A DNA stretch of 64,000 nt from Auanema rhodensis (Eukaryota; Nematoda; Chromadorea; Rhabditida; Rhabditidae): NCBI GenBank assembly GCA_964057225.1, contig OZ059900.1:23141638-23205637 (forward strand), written 5' to 3'. Under the pieces are notes generated by a model. That model saw only the letters and a list, made by a program, of their open reading frames with translations, was not told the DNA's origin and did no database searches. This document shows, one piece after another, positions 54,000 through 64,000 of the stretch (its first letter is position 1; each line of letters opens with the position of its first letter). Position numbers and translations under genes: made by a program.

Positions 54000-56900
54000 A
54001 TAATAAAATATTTCTCATGGGAAATACTGTGTTTTTGTATTTTTCTAGTGTTCAGCATGTAAAATACTTCATTTAAGTATGTAACACGCTGAAATTCGTT
54101 GCATTTGACGACTCATATGAACAAAAATCGATTTAATCAATATTAGCCATAAGGGGCGTGCCCTCAGAATATGCTAATTTCCTAAATTTTCTAACCCCTG
54201 TTTTTTTGTCGTGAAAGTGGAACTAGACGTTGTAGGAACAATTTTGAGCTAGGTTTCATTGACATTGCATGAGTTTGAACACATGAAATCGTAAGCCAAA
54301 ACCTTGTTTACAGCGAAATTTCCAAAAACTGGTTTTCCAGCATAATAAAATATTTCTCATGAGAAATACTGTGTTTTTGTATTTTTCTAGTGTTCAGCAT
54401 GTAAAATGCTTCATTTTAGTATGTAACACGCTGAAATTCGTTGCATTTGACGACTCATATGAACAAAAATCGATTTAATCAATATTAGCCATAAGGGGCG
54501 TGCCCTCAGAATATGCTAATTTCCTTAATTTTCTAACCCCTGTTTTTTGTCGTGAAAGTGGAACTAGACGTTGTAGGAACAATTTTGAGCTAGGTTTCAT
54601 TGACATTGCATGAGTTTGAACACATGAAATCGTAAGTCAAAACCTTGTTTACAGCGAAATTTCCAAAAACTGGTTTTCCAGCATAATAAAATATTTCTCA
54701 TGGGAAATACTGTGTTTTTGTATTTTTCTAGTGTTCAGCATGTAGAATACTTCATTTAAGTATGTAACACGCTGAAATTCGTTGCATTTGACGACTCATA
54801 TGAACAAAAATCGATTTAATCAATATTAGCCATAAGGGGCGTGCCCTCAGAATATGCTAATTTCCTTAATTTTCTAACCCTTGTTTTTTTGTCGTGAAAG
54901 TGGAACTAGACGTTGTACAAACAATTTTGAGCTAGGTTTCATTGACATTGCATGAGTTTGAACATATGAAATCGTAAGTCAAAACCTTGTTTACAGCGAA
55001 ATTTCCAAAAACTGGTTTTCCAGCATAATAAAATATTTCTCATGGGAAATACTGTGTTTTTGTATTTTTCTAGTGTTCAGCATGTAAAATACTTCATTTT
55101 AGTATGTAACACGCTGAAATTCGTTGCATTGGACGACTCATATGAACAAAAATCGATTTAATCAATATTAGCCATAAGGGGCGTGCCCTCAGAATATGCT
55201 AATTTCCTAATTTTTCTAACCCCTGTTTTTTTGTCGTGAAAGTGGAACTAGACGTTGTACGAACAATTTTGAGCTAGGTTTCATTGACATTGCATGAGTT
55301 TGAACACATGAAATCGTAAGTCAAAACCTTGTTTACAGCGAAATTTCCAAAAACTGGTTTTCCAGCATAATAAAATATTTCTCATGGGAAATACTGTGTT
55401 TTTGTATTTTTTTAGTGTTCAGCATGTAAAATGCTTCATTTTAGTATGTAACACGCTGAAATTCGTTGCATTTGACGACTCATATGAACAAAAATCGATT
55501 TAATCAATATTAGCCATAAGGGGCGTGCCCTCAGAATATGCTAATTTCCTTAATTTTCTAACCCCTGTTTTTTGTCGTGAAAGTGGAACTAGACGTTGTA
55601 GGAACAATTTTGAGCTAGGTTTCATTGACATTGCATGAGTTTGAACACATGAAATCGTAAGTCAAAACCTTGTTTACAGCGAAATTTCCAAAAACTGGTT
55701 TTCCAGCATAATAAAATATTTCTCTTGGGAAATACTGTGTTTTTGTATTTTTCTAGTGTTCAGCATGTAAAATACTTCATTTAAGTATGTAACACGCTGA
55801 AATTCGTTGCATTTGACGACTCATATGAACAAAAATCGATTTAATCAATATTAGCCATAAGGGGCGTGCCCTCAGAATATGCTAATTTCCTTAATTTTCT
55901 AACCCTTGTTTTTTTGTCGTGAAAGTGGAACTAGACGTTGTACAAACAATTTTGAGCTAGGTTTCATTGACATTGCATGAGTTTGAACATATGAAATCGT
56001 AAGTCAAAACCTTGTTTACAGCGAAATTTCCAAAAACTGGTTTTCCAGCATAATAAAATATTTCTCATGGGAAATACTGTGTTTTTGTATTTTTCTAGTG
56101 TTCAGCATGTAAAATACTTCATTTTAGTATGTAACACGCTGAAATTCGTTGCATTGGACGACTCATATGAACAAAAATCGATTTAATCAATATTAGCCAT
56201 AAGGGGCGTGCCCTCAGAATATGCTAATTTCCTAATTTTTCTAACCCCTGTTTTTTTGTCGTGAAAGTGGAACTAGACGTTGTACGAACAATTTTGAGCT
56301 AGGTTTCATTGACATTGCATGAGTTTGAACACATGAAATCGTAAGTCAAAACCTTGTTTACAGCGAAATTTCCAAAAACTGGTTTTCCAGCATAATAAAA
56401 TATTTCTCATGGGAAATACTGTGTTTTTGTATTTTTTTAGTGTTCAGCATGTAAAATGCTTCATTTTAGTATGTAACACGCTGAAATTTGTTGCATTTGA
56501 CGACTCATATGAACAAAAATCGATTTAATCAATATTAGCCATAAGGGGCGTGCCCTCAGAATATGCTAATTTCCTTAATTTTCTAACCCTTGTTTTTTTG
56601 TCGTGAAAGTGGAACTAGACGTTGTACAAACAATTTTGAGCTAGGTTTCATTGACATTGCATGAGTTTGAACATATGAAATCGTAAGTCAAAACCTTGTT
56701 TACAGCGAAATTTCCAAAAACTGGTTTTCCAGCATAATAAAATATTTCTCATGAGAAATACTGTGTTTTTGTATTTTTCTAGTGTTCAGCATGTAAAATG
56801 CTTCATTTTAGTATGTAACACGCTGAAATTCGTTGCATTTGACGACTCATATGAACAAAAATCGATTTAATCAATATTAGCCATAAGGGGCGTGCCCTCA

Positions 56901-58099
56901 GAATATGCTAATTTCCTTAATTTTCTAACCCCTGTTTTTTGTCGTGAAAGTGGAACTAGACGTTGTACAAACAATTTTGAGCTAGGTTTCATTGACATTG
57001 CATGAGTTTGAACACATGAAATCGTAAGTCAAAACCTTGTTTACAGCGAAATTTCCAAAAACTGGTTTTCCAGCATAATAAAATATTTCTCATGGGAAAT
57101 ACTGTGTTTTTGTATTTTTTTAGTGTTCAGCATGTAAAATGCTTCATTTTAGTATGTAACACGCTGAAATTCGTTGCATTTGACGACTCATATGAACAAA
57201 AATCGATTTAATCAATATTAGCCATAAGGGGCGTGCCCTCAGAATATGCTAATTTCCTTAATTTTCTAACCCCTGTTTTTTTGTCGTGAAAGTGGAACTA
57301 GACGTTGTACAAACAATTTTGAGCTAGGTTTCATTGACATTGCATGAGTTTGAACACATGAAATCGTAAGTCAAAACCTTGTTTACAGCGAAATTTCCAA
57401 AAACTGGTTTTTCAGCATAATAAAATATTTCTCATGAGAAATACTGTGTTTTTGTATTTTTCTAGTGTTCAGCATGTAAAATGCTTCATTTTAGTATGTA
57501 ACACGCTGAAATTCGTTGCATTTGACGACTCATATGAACAAAAATCGATTTAATCAATATTAGCCATAAGGGGCGTGCCCTCAGAATATGCTAATTTCCT
57601 TAATTTTCTAACCCCTGTTTTTTTGTCGTGAAAGTGGAACTAGACGTTGTACAAACAATTTTGAGCTAGGTTTCATTGACATTGCATGAGTTTGAACACA
57701 TGAAATCGTAAGTCAAAACCTTGTTTACAGCGAAATTTCCAAAAACTGGTTTTCCAGCATAATAAAATATTTCTCATGGGAAAAACTGTGTTTTTGTATT
57801 TTTCTAGTGTTCAGCATGTAAAATACTTCATTTAAGTATGTAACACGCTGAAATTCGTTGCATTTGACGACTCATATGAACAAAAATCGATTTAATCAAT
57901 ATTAGCCATAAGGGGCGTGCCCTCAGAATATGCTAATTTCCTTAATTTTCTAACCCCTGTTTTTTGTCGTGAAAGTGGAACTAGACGTTGTAGGAACAGT
58001 TTTGAGCTAGGTTTCATTGACATTGCATGAGTTTGAACACATGAAATCGTAAGTCAAAACCTTGTTTACGGCGAAATTTCCAAAAACTGGTTTTCCAGC
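54000..58099 (+). repeat. Twelve-monomer repeat, copy 1 (m159-m170)
   Basis: m159 to m163 repeat m153 to m157 at +2050 bp. m164 is then a CTCTTGGG/CATTTAAG type with CCCTTG and GAACATATG. ATTGGACGAC and TTTTTTTAGTG types recur (m165, m166), followed by m167 to m170. The last monomer ends TAGGAACAGT/TTTACGGCG. The series restarts at 58100 with an offset of 4100 bp (TGTAGAATAC near 54741 and 58841). Confidence 0.85.
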
Positions 58100-59807
58100 A
58101 TAATAAAATATTTCTCATGGGAAATACTGTGTTTTTGTATTTTTCTAGTGTTCAGCATGTAAAATACTTCATTTAAGTATGTAACACGCTGAAATTCGTT
58201 GCATTTGACGACTCATATGAACAAAAATCGATTTAATCAATATTAGCCATAAGGGGCGTGCCCTCAGAATATGCTAATTTCCTAAATTTTCTAACCCCTG
58301 TTTTTTTGTCGTGAAAGTGGAACTAGACGTTGTAGGAACAATTTTGAGCTAGGTTTCATTGACATTGCATGAGTTTGAACACATGAAATCGTAAGCCAAA
58401 ACCTTGTTTACAGCGAAATTTCCAAAAACTGGTTTTCCAGCATAATAAAATATTTCTCATGAGAAATACTGTGTTTTTGTATTTTTCTAGTGTTCAGCAT
58501 GTAAAATGCTTCATTCTAGTATGTAACACGCTGAAATTCGTTGCATTTGACGACTCATATGAACAAAAATCGATTTAATCAATATTAGCCATAAGGGGCG
58601 TGCCCTCAGAATATGCTAATTTCCTTAATTTTCTAACCCCTGTTTTTTGTCGTGAAAGTGGAACTAGACGTTGTAGGAACAATTTTGAGCTAGGTTTCAT
58701 TGACATTGCATGAGTTTGAACACATGAAATCGTAAGTCAAAACCTTGTTTACAGCGAAATTTCCAAAAACTGGTTTTCCAGCATAATAAAATATTTCTCA
58801 TGGGAAATACTGTGTTTTTGTATTTTTCTAGTGTTCAGCATGTAGAATACTTCATTTAAGTATGTAACACGCTGAAATTCGTTGCATTTGACGACTCATA
58901 TGAACAAAAATCGATTTAATCAATATTAGCCATAAGGGGCGTGCCCTCAGAATATGCTAATTTCCTTAATTTTCTAACCCTTGTTTTTTTGTCGTGAAAG
59001 TGGAACTAGACGTTGTACAAACAATTTTGAGCTAGGTTTCATTGACATTGCATGAGTTTGAACATATGAAATCGTAAGTCAAAACCTTGTTTACAGCGAA
59101 ATTTCCAAAAACTGGTTTTCCAGCATAATAAAATATTTCTCATGGGAAATACTGTGTTTTTGTATTTTTCTAGTGTTCAGCATGTAAAATACTTCATTTT
59201 AGTATGTAACACGCTGAAATTCGTTGCATTGGACGACTCATATGAACAAAAATCGATTTAATCAATATTAGCCATAAGGGGCGTGCCCTCAGAATATGCT
59301 AATTTCCTAATTTTTCTAACCCCTGTTTTTTTGTCGTGAAAGTGGAACTAGACGTTGTACGAACAATTTTGAGCTAGGTTTCATTGACATTGCATGAGTT
59401 TGAACACATGAAATCGTAAGTCAAAACCTTGTTTACAGCGAAATTTCCAAAAACTGGTTTTCCAGCATAATAAAATATTTCTCATGGGAAATACTGTGTT
59501 TTTGTATTTTTTTAGTGTTCAGCATGTAAAATGCTTCATTTTAGTATGTAACACGCTGAAATTCGTTGCATTTGACGACTCATATGAACAAAAATCGATT
59601 TAATCAATATTAGCCATAAGGGGCGTGCCCTCAGAATATGCTAATTTCCTTAATTTTCTAACCCCTGTTTTTTGTCGTGAAAGTGGAACTAGACGTTGTA
59701 GGAACAATTTTGAGCTAGGTTTCATTGACATTGCATGAGTTTGAACACATGAAATCGTAAGTCAAAACCTTGTTTACAGCGAAATTTCCAAAAACTGGTT
59801 TTCCAGC
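58100..59807 (+). repeat. Twelve-monomer repeat, partial copy 2 (m171-m175)
   Basis: m171 to m175 repeat m159 to m163 at +4100 bp: AATAC/CATTTAAG with AAGCCAAAACC, ATGAGAAAT, TGTAGAATAC, ATTGGACGAC, TTTTTTTAGTG. A private CATTCTAG lies near 58513. The next monomer (m176) starts as the CTCTTGGG type expected from m164 but switches class, ending the series after six of twelve members. Confidence 0.85.
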
Positions 59808-60149
59808 ATAATAAAATATTTCTCTTGGGAAATACTGTGTTTTTGTATTTTTCTAGTGTTCAGCATGTAAAATACTTCATTTAAGTATGTAACACGCTGA
59901 AATTCGTTGCATTTGACGACTCATATGAACAAAAATCGATTTAATCAATATTAGCCATAAGGGGCGTGCCCTCAGAATATGCTAATTTCCTTAATTTTCT
60001 AACCCCTGTTTTTTTGTCGTGAAAGTGGAACTAGACGTTGTACAAACAATTTTGAGCTAGGTTTCATTGACATTGCATGAGTTTGAACACATGAAATCGT
60101 AAGTCAAAACCTTGTTTACAGCGAAATTTCCAAAAACTGGTTTTCCAGC
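59808..60149 (+). other. Chimeric junction monomer m176 at the start of the second 11,280-bp copy
   Basis: The 5' part matches m164 (CTCTTGGG, AATAC, CATTTAAG with A at 59883). The 3' part lacks the m164 marks CCCTTG (C at 60006 instead of T) and GAACATATG (GAACACATG instead), and matches m143, the monomer just before the first copy. The switch lies between 59883 and 60006, a 123-bp interval. This is the expected product of unequal crossover between an m164-like and an m143-like monomer. Confidence 0.75.
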
Positions 60150-63100
60150 ATAATAAAATATTTCTCATGGGAAAAACTGTGTTTTTGTATTTTTCTAGTG
60201 TTCAGCATGTAAAATGCTTCATTTTAGTATGTAACACGCTGCAATTCGTTGCATTTGACGACTCATATGAACAAAAATCGATTTAATCAATATTAGCCAT
60301 AAGGGGCGTTCCCTCAGAATATGCTAATTTCCTTAATTTTCTAACACCCTGTTTTTTTGTCGTGAAAGAGGAACTAGACGTTGTACAAACAATTTTGAGC
60401 TAGGTTTCATTGACATTGCATGAGTTTGAACACATGAAATCGTAAGTCAAAACCTTGTTTACAGCGAAATTTCCAAAAACTGGTTTTCCAGCATAATAAA
60501 ATATTTCTCATGGGAAAAACTGTGTTTTTGTATTTTTCTAGTGTTCAGCATGTAAAATGCTTCATTTTAGTATGTAACACGCTGCAATTCGTTGCATTTG
60601 ACGACTCATATGAACAAAAATCGATTTAATCAATATTAGCCATAAGGGGCGTTCCCTCAGAATATGCTAATTTCCTTAATTTTCTAACACCCTGTTTTTT
60701 TGTCGTGAAAGAGGAACTAGACGTTGTACAAACAATTTTGAGCTAGGTTTCATTGACATTGCATGAGTTTGAACACATGAAATCGTAAGTCAAAACCTTG
60801 TTTACAGCGAAATTTCCAAAAACTGGTTTTCCAGCATAATAAAATATTTCTCATGGGAAAAACTGTGTTTTTGTATTTTTCTAGTGTTCAGCATGTAAAA
60901 TGCTTCATTTTAGTATGTAACACGCTGAAATTCGTTGCATTTGACGACTCATATGAACAAAAATCGATTTAATCAATATTAGCCATAAGGGGCGTGCCCT
61001 CAGAATATGCTAATTTCCTTAATTTTCTAACCCCTGTTTTTTTGTCGTGAAAGTGGAACTAGACGTTGTACAAACAATTTTGAGCTAGGTTTCATTGACA
61101 TTGCATGAGTTTGAACACATGAAATCGTAAGTCAAAACCTTGTTTACAGCGAAATTTCCAAAAACTGGTTTTCCAGCATAATAAAATATTTCTCATGGGA
61201 AAAACTGTGTTTTTGTATTTTTCTAGTGTTCAGCATGTAAAATGCTTCATTTTAGTATGTAACACGCTGCAATTCGTTGCATTTGACGACTCATATGAAC
61301 AAAAATCGATTTAATCAATATTAGCCATAAGGGGCGTGCCCTCAGAATATGCTAATTTCCTTAATTTTCTAACCCCTGTTTTTTTGTCGTGAAAGTGGAA
61401 CTAGACGTTGTACAAACAATTTTGAGCTAGGTTTCATTGACATTGCATGAGTTTGAACACATGAAATCGTAAGTCAAAACCTTGTTTACAGCGAAATTTC
61501 CAAAAACTGGTTTTCCAGCATAATAAAATATTTCTCATGGGAAAAACTGTGTTTTTGTATTTTTCTAGTGTTCAGCATGTAAAATGCTTCATTTTAGTAT
61601 GTAACACGCTGAAATTCGTTGCATTTGACGACTCATATGAACAAAAATCGATTTAATCAATATTAGCCATAAGGAGCGTGCCCTCAGAATATGCTAATTT
61701 CCTTAATTTTCTAACCCCTGTTTTTTTGTCGTGAAAGTGGAACTAGACGTTGTACAAACAATTTTGAGCTAGGTTTCATTGACATTGCATGAGTTTGAAC
61801 ACATGAAATCGTAAGTCAAAACCTTGTTTACAGCGAAATTTCCAAAAACTGGTTTTTCAGCATAATAAAATATTTCTCATGAGAAATACTGTGTTTTTGT
61901 ATTTTTCTAGTGTTCAGCATGTAAAATGCTTCATTTTAGTATGTAACACGCTGAAATTCGTTGCATTTGACGACTCATATGAACAAAAATCGATTTAATC
62001 AATATTAGCCATAAGGGGCGTGCCCTCAGAATATGCTAATTTCCTTAATTTTCTAACCCCTGTTTTTTTGTCGTGAAAGTGGAACTAGACGTTGTACAAA
62101 CAATTTTGAGCTAGGTTTCATTGACATTGCATGAGTTTGAACACATGAAATCGTAAGTCAAAACCTTGTTTACAGCGAAATTTCCAAAAACTGGTTTTCC
62201 AGCATAATAAAATATTTCTCATGGGAAATACTGTGTTTTTGTATTTTTCTAGTGTTCAGCATGTAAAATGCTTCATTTTAGTATGTAACACGCTGAAATT
62301 CGTTGCATTTGACGACTCATATGAACAAAAATCGATTTAATCAATATTAGCCATAAGGAGCGTGCCCTCAGAATATGCTAATTTCCTTAATTTTCTAACC
62401 CCTGTTTTTTGTCGTGAAAGTTGAACTAGACGTTGTAGGAACAGTTTTGAGCTAGGTTTCATTGACATTGCATGAGTTTGAACACATGAAATCGTAAGTC
62501 AAAACCTTGTTTACGGCGAAATTTCCATAAAATTGGTTTTCCAGCATAATAAAATATTTCTCATGGGAAATACTGTGTTTTTGTATTTTTCTAGTGTTCA
62601 GCATGTAAAATGCTTCATTTTAGTATGTAACACGCTGAAATTCGTTGCATTTGACGACTCATATGAACAAAAATCGATTTAATCAATATTAGCCATAAGG
62701 GGCGTGCCCTCAGAATATGCTAATTTCCTTAATTTTCTAACCCCTGTTTTTTTGTCGTGAAAGTGGAACTAGACGTTGTACAAACAATTTTGAGCTAGGT
62801 TTCATTGACATTGCATGAGTTTGAACACATGAAATCGTAAGTCAAAACCTTGTTTACAGCGAAATTTCCAAAAACTGGTTTTCCAGCATAATAAAATATT
62901 TCTCATGGGAAAAACTGTGTTTTTGTATTTTTCTAGTGTTCAGCATGTAAAATGCTTCATTTTAGTATGTAACACGCTGAAATTCGTTGCATTTGACGAC
63001 TCATATGAACAAAAATCGATTTAATCAATATTAGCCATAAGGGGCGTGCCCTCAGAATATGCTAATTTCCTTAATTTTCTAACCCCTGTTTTTTGTCGTG

Positions 63101-64000
63101 AAAGTGGAACTAGACGTTGTAGGAACAGTTTTGAGCTAGGTTTCATTGACATTGCATGAGTTTGAACACATGAAATCGTAAGTCAAAACCTTGTTTACGG
63201 CGAAATTTCCATAAAATTGGTTTTCCAGCATAATAAAATATTTCTCATGGGAAATACTGTGTTTTTGTATTTTTCTAGTGTTCAGCATGTAAAATACTTC
63301 ATTTAAGTATGTAACACGCTGAAATTCGTTGCATTTGACGACTCATATGAACAAAAATCGATTTAATCAATATTAGCCATAAGGGGCGTGCCCTCAGAAT
63401 ATGCTAATTTCCTAAATTTTCTAACCCCTGTTTTTTTGTCGTGAAAGTGGAACTAGACGTTGTAGGAACAATTTTGAGCTAGGTTTCATTGACATTGCAT
63501 GAGTTTGAACACATGAAATCGTAAGCCAAAACCTTGTTTACAGCGAAATTTCCAAAAACTGGTTTTCCAGCATAATAAAATATTTCTCATGAGAAATACT
63601 GTGTTTTTGTATTTTTCTAGTGTTCAGCATGTAAAATGCTTCATTTTAGTATGTAACACGCTGAAATTCGTTGCATTTGACGACTCATATGAACAAAAAT
63701 CGATTTAATCAATATTAGCCATAAGGGGCGTGCCCTCAGAATATGCTAATTTCCTTAATTTTCTAACCCCTGTTTTTTGTCGTGAAAGTGGAACTAGACG
63801 TTGTAGGAACAATTTTGAGCTAGGTTTCATTGACATTGCATGAGTTTGAACACATGAAATCGTAAGTCAAAACCTTGTTTACAGCGAAATTTCCAAAAAC
63901 TGGTTTTCCAGCATAATAAAATATTTCTCATGGGAAATACTGTGTTTTTGTATTTTTCTAGTGTTCAGCATGTAGAATACTTCATTTAAGTATGTAACAC
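60150..64000 (+). repeat. 33-monomer higher-order repeat, copy 2, cut by window end
   Basis: Every row I compared matches the sequence 11,280 bp upstream. That offset is an exact multiple of the 60-base row length, so rows compare directly. The one difference seen is AAGTTGAAC at 62419-62427 in place of AAGTGGAAC at 51139-51147. Shared rare marks include GCTGCAATTC, CGTTCCC/AACACCCTG, CATAAAATTGG (twice), AAGCCAAAACC and TGTAGAATAC. The copy continues past the window. Confidence 0.92.
63913..64000 (+). repeat. Partial monomer m188 at right edge
   Basis: This is the first 88 bp of a monomer carrying TGTAGAATAC and CATTTAAG, the m155 type. It equals 52633-52720. It is cut by the window edge, so the array continues to the right; the left edge also starts on a monomer boundary with no flanking sequence visible. 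Confidence 0.95.

Larger units (their letters stand above)
48870..60149 (+). repeat. 33-monomer, 11,280-bp higher-order repeat, copy 1 (m144-m176)
   Basis: m144 (AAAAACTG, GCTGCAATTC, CGTTCCC, AACACCCTG) begins a series that restarts at 60150, exactly 11,280 bp later, and stays in register to the end of the window. Contents: two near-identical GCTGCAATTC/CGTTCCC monomers, AAAAACTG monomers, an AAGGAGCG monomer, a TTTTTCAG/ATGAGAAAT monomer, two monomers ending TTTACGGCG with CATAAAATTGG, then nested six- and twelve-monomer repeats from 51950. The true left limit of shared sequence reaches back to between 48604 and 48726, inside m143. Confidence 0.9.
1..64000 (+). repeat. Tandem satellite array, ~342-bp monomer, 187 full copies
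   Basis: The same ~342-bp unit recurs without a break across the window, always in the same orientation. Each unit begins ATAATAAAAT and ends CTGGTTTTCCAGC or a close variant. Starting points at 1, 343, 685, 1027, 1369 and so on to 63913 give 187 complete monomers with a mean of 341.8 bp. Length variation comes from a few fixed 1-bp indel sites: 6T versus 7T near monomer position 202, CAAACC versus CAAAACC, GGTTTCC versus GGTTTTCC, TGTTACAG versus TGTTTACAG, and AACACCCTG. Neighbouring monomers differ at only a few positions. No transposon, gene or unique spacer interrupts the array. Arrays like this are typical of eukaryotic centromeric or pericentromeric heterochromatin; that location is inferred, not shown. 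I do not recognise the satellite family. Confidence 0.99.

Noticed and set aside
1-64000. Similarity in scale to primate alpha satellite (342 = 2 x 171)
   Set aside because: The length matches two alpha-satellite monomers, but I see no sequence resemblance and no CENP-B box. Length alone is not evidence of relatedness, and I cannot assign a species.

Overview
The whole 64 kb window is one uninterrupted head-to-tail satellite DNA array. From the first base to the last, a monomer of about 342 bp repeats in one orientation: 187 complete monomers (counted here from the AATAAA-containing start of each, mean 341.8 bp) plus an 88-bp partial copy at the right edge. A hand count on one monomer gives about 33% GC. 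I found no gene, RNA gene, transposon, CRISPR array, inversion or non-satellite spacer on either strand. The only open frames (65 to 72 codons) are repeats of the same satellite segment that lost a stop codon. Such an array indicates a eukaryotic nuclear genome, most plausibly centromeric or pericentromeric heterochromatin. The monomer is not one I recognise, so I name neither species nor kingdom.

The interest lies in how the monomers are arranged. Diagnostic variants (single substitutions, a 6T/7T tract, 1-bp indels) show that the array is built of higher-order repeats at many scales, and the type changes along the window. 1-5.8 kb: a six-monomer series repeated with a two-monomer expansion. 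5.8-14.0 kb: 2-, 4- and 8-monomer periods. 14.7-19.4 kb: 7- and 3-monomer periods. 19.4-33.1 kb: a 20-monomer, 6837-bp block (itself containing 3-monomer repeats) present twice in tandem. 33.8-37.9 kb: a partial third copy with one extra monomer. 37.9-44.4 kb: 3- and 8-monomer periods. 44.4-48.9 kb: mixed 5- to 7-monomer series. 48.9-64.0 kb: an 11,280-bp, 33-monomer unit whose second copy begins near 60.0 kb and runs off the window with one difference seen in about 4.1 kb; it contains nested 6- and 12-monomer repeats.

At several block junctions a single monomer is chimeric: its 5' part matches one variant class and its 3' part another. This is the mark of unequal exchange inside a monomer, and it allows breakpoints to be placed within about 70-180 bp. 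The monomer also looks like an ancient dimer of two roughly 171-bp halves, and it carries a cluster of short dyad symmetries, a poly(A)-signal-like AATAAA plus GT-rich pair, and variant sites often consistent with CpG transition. Monomer numbers (m1 to m188) below count from the left edge.
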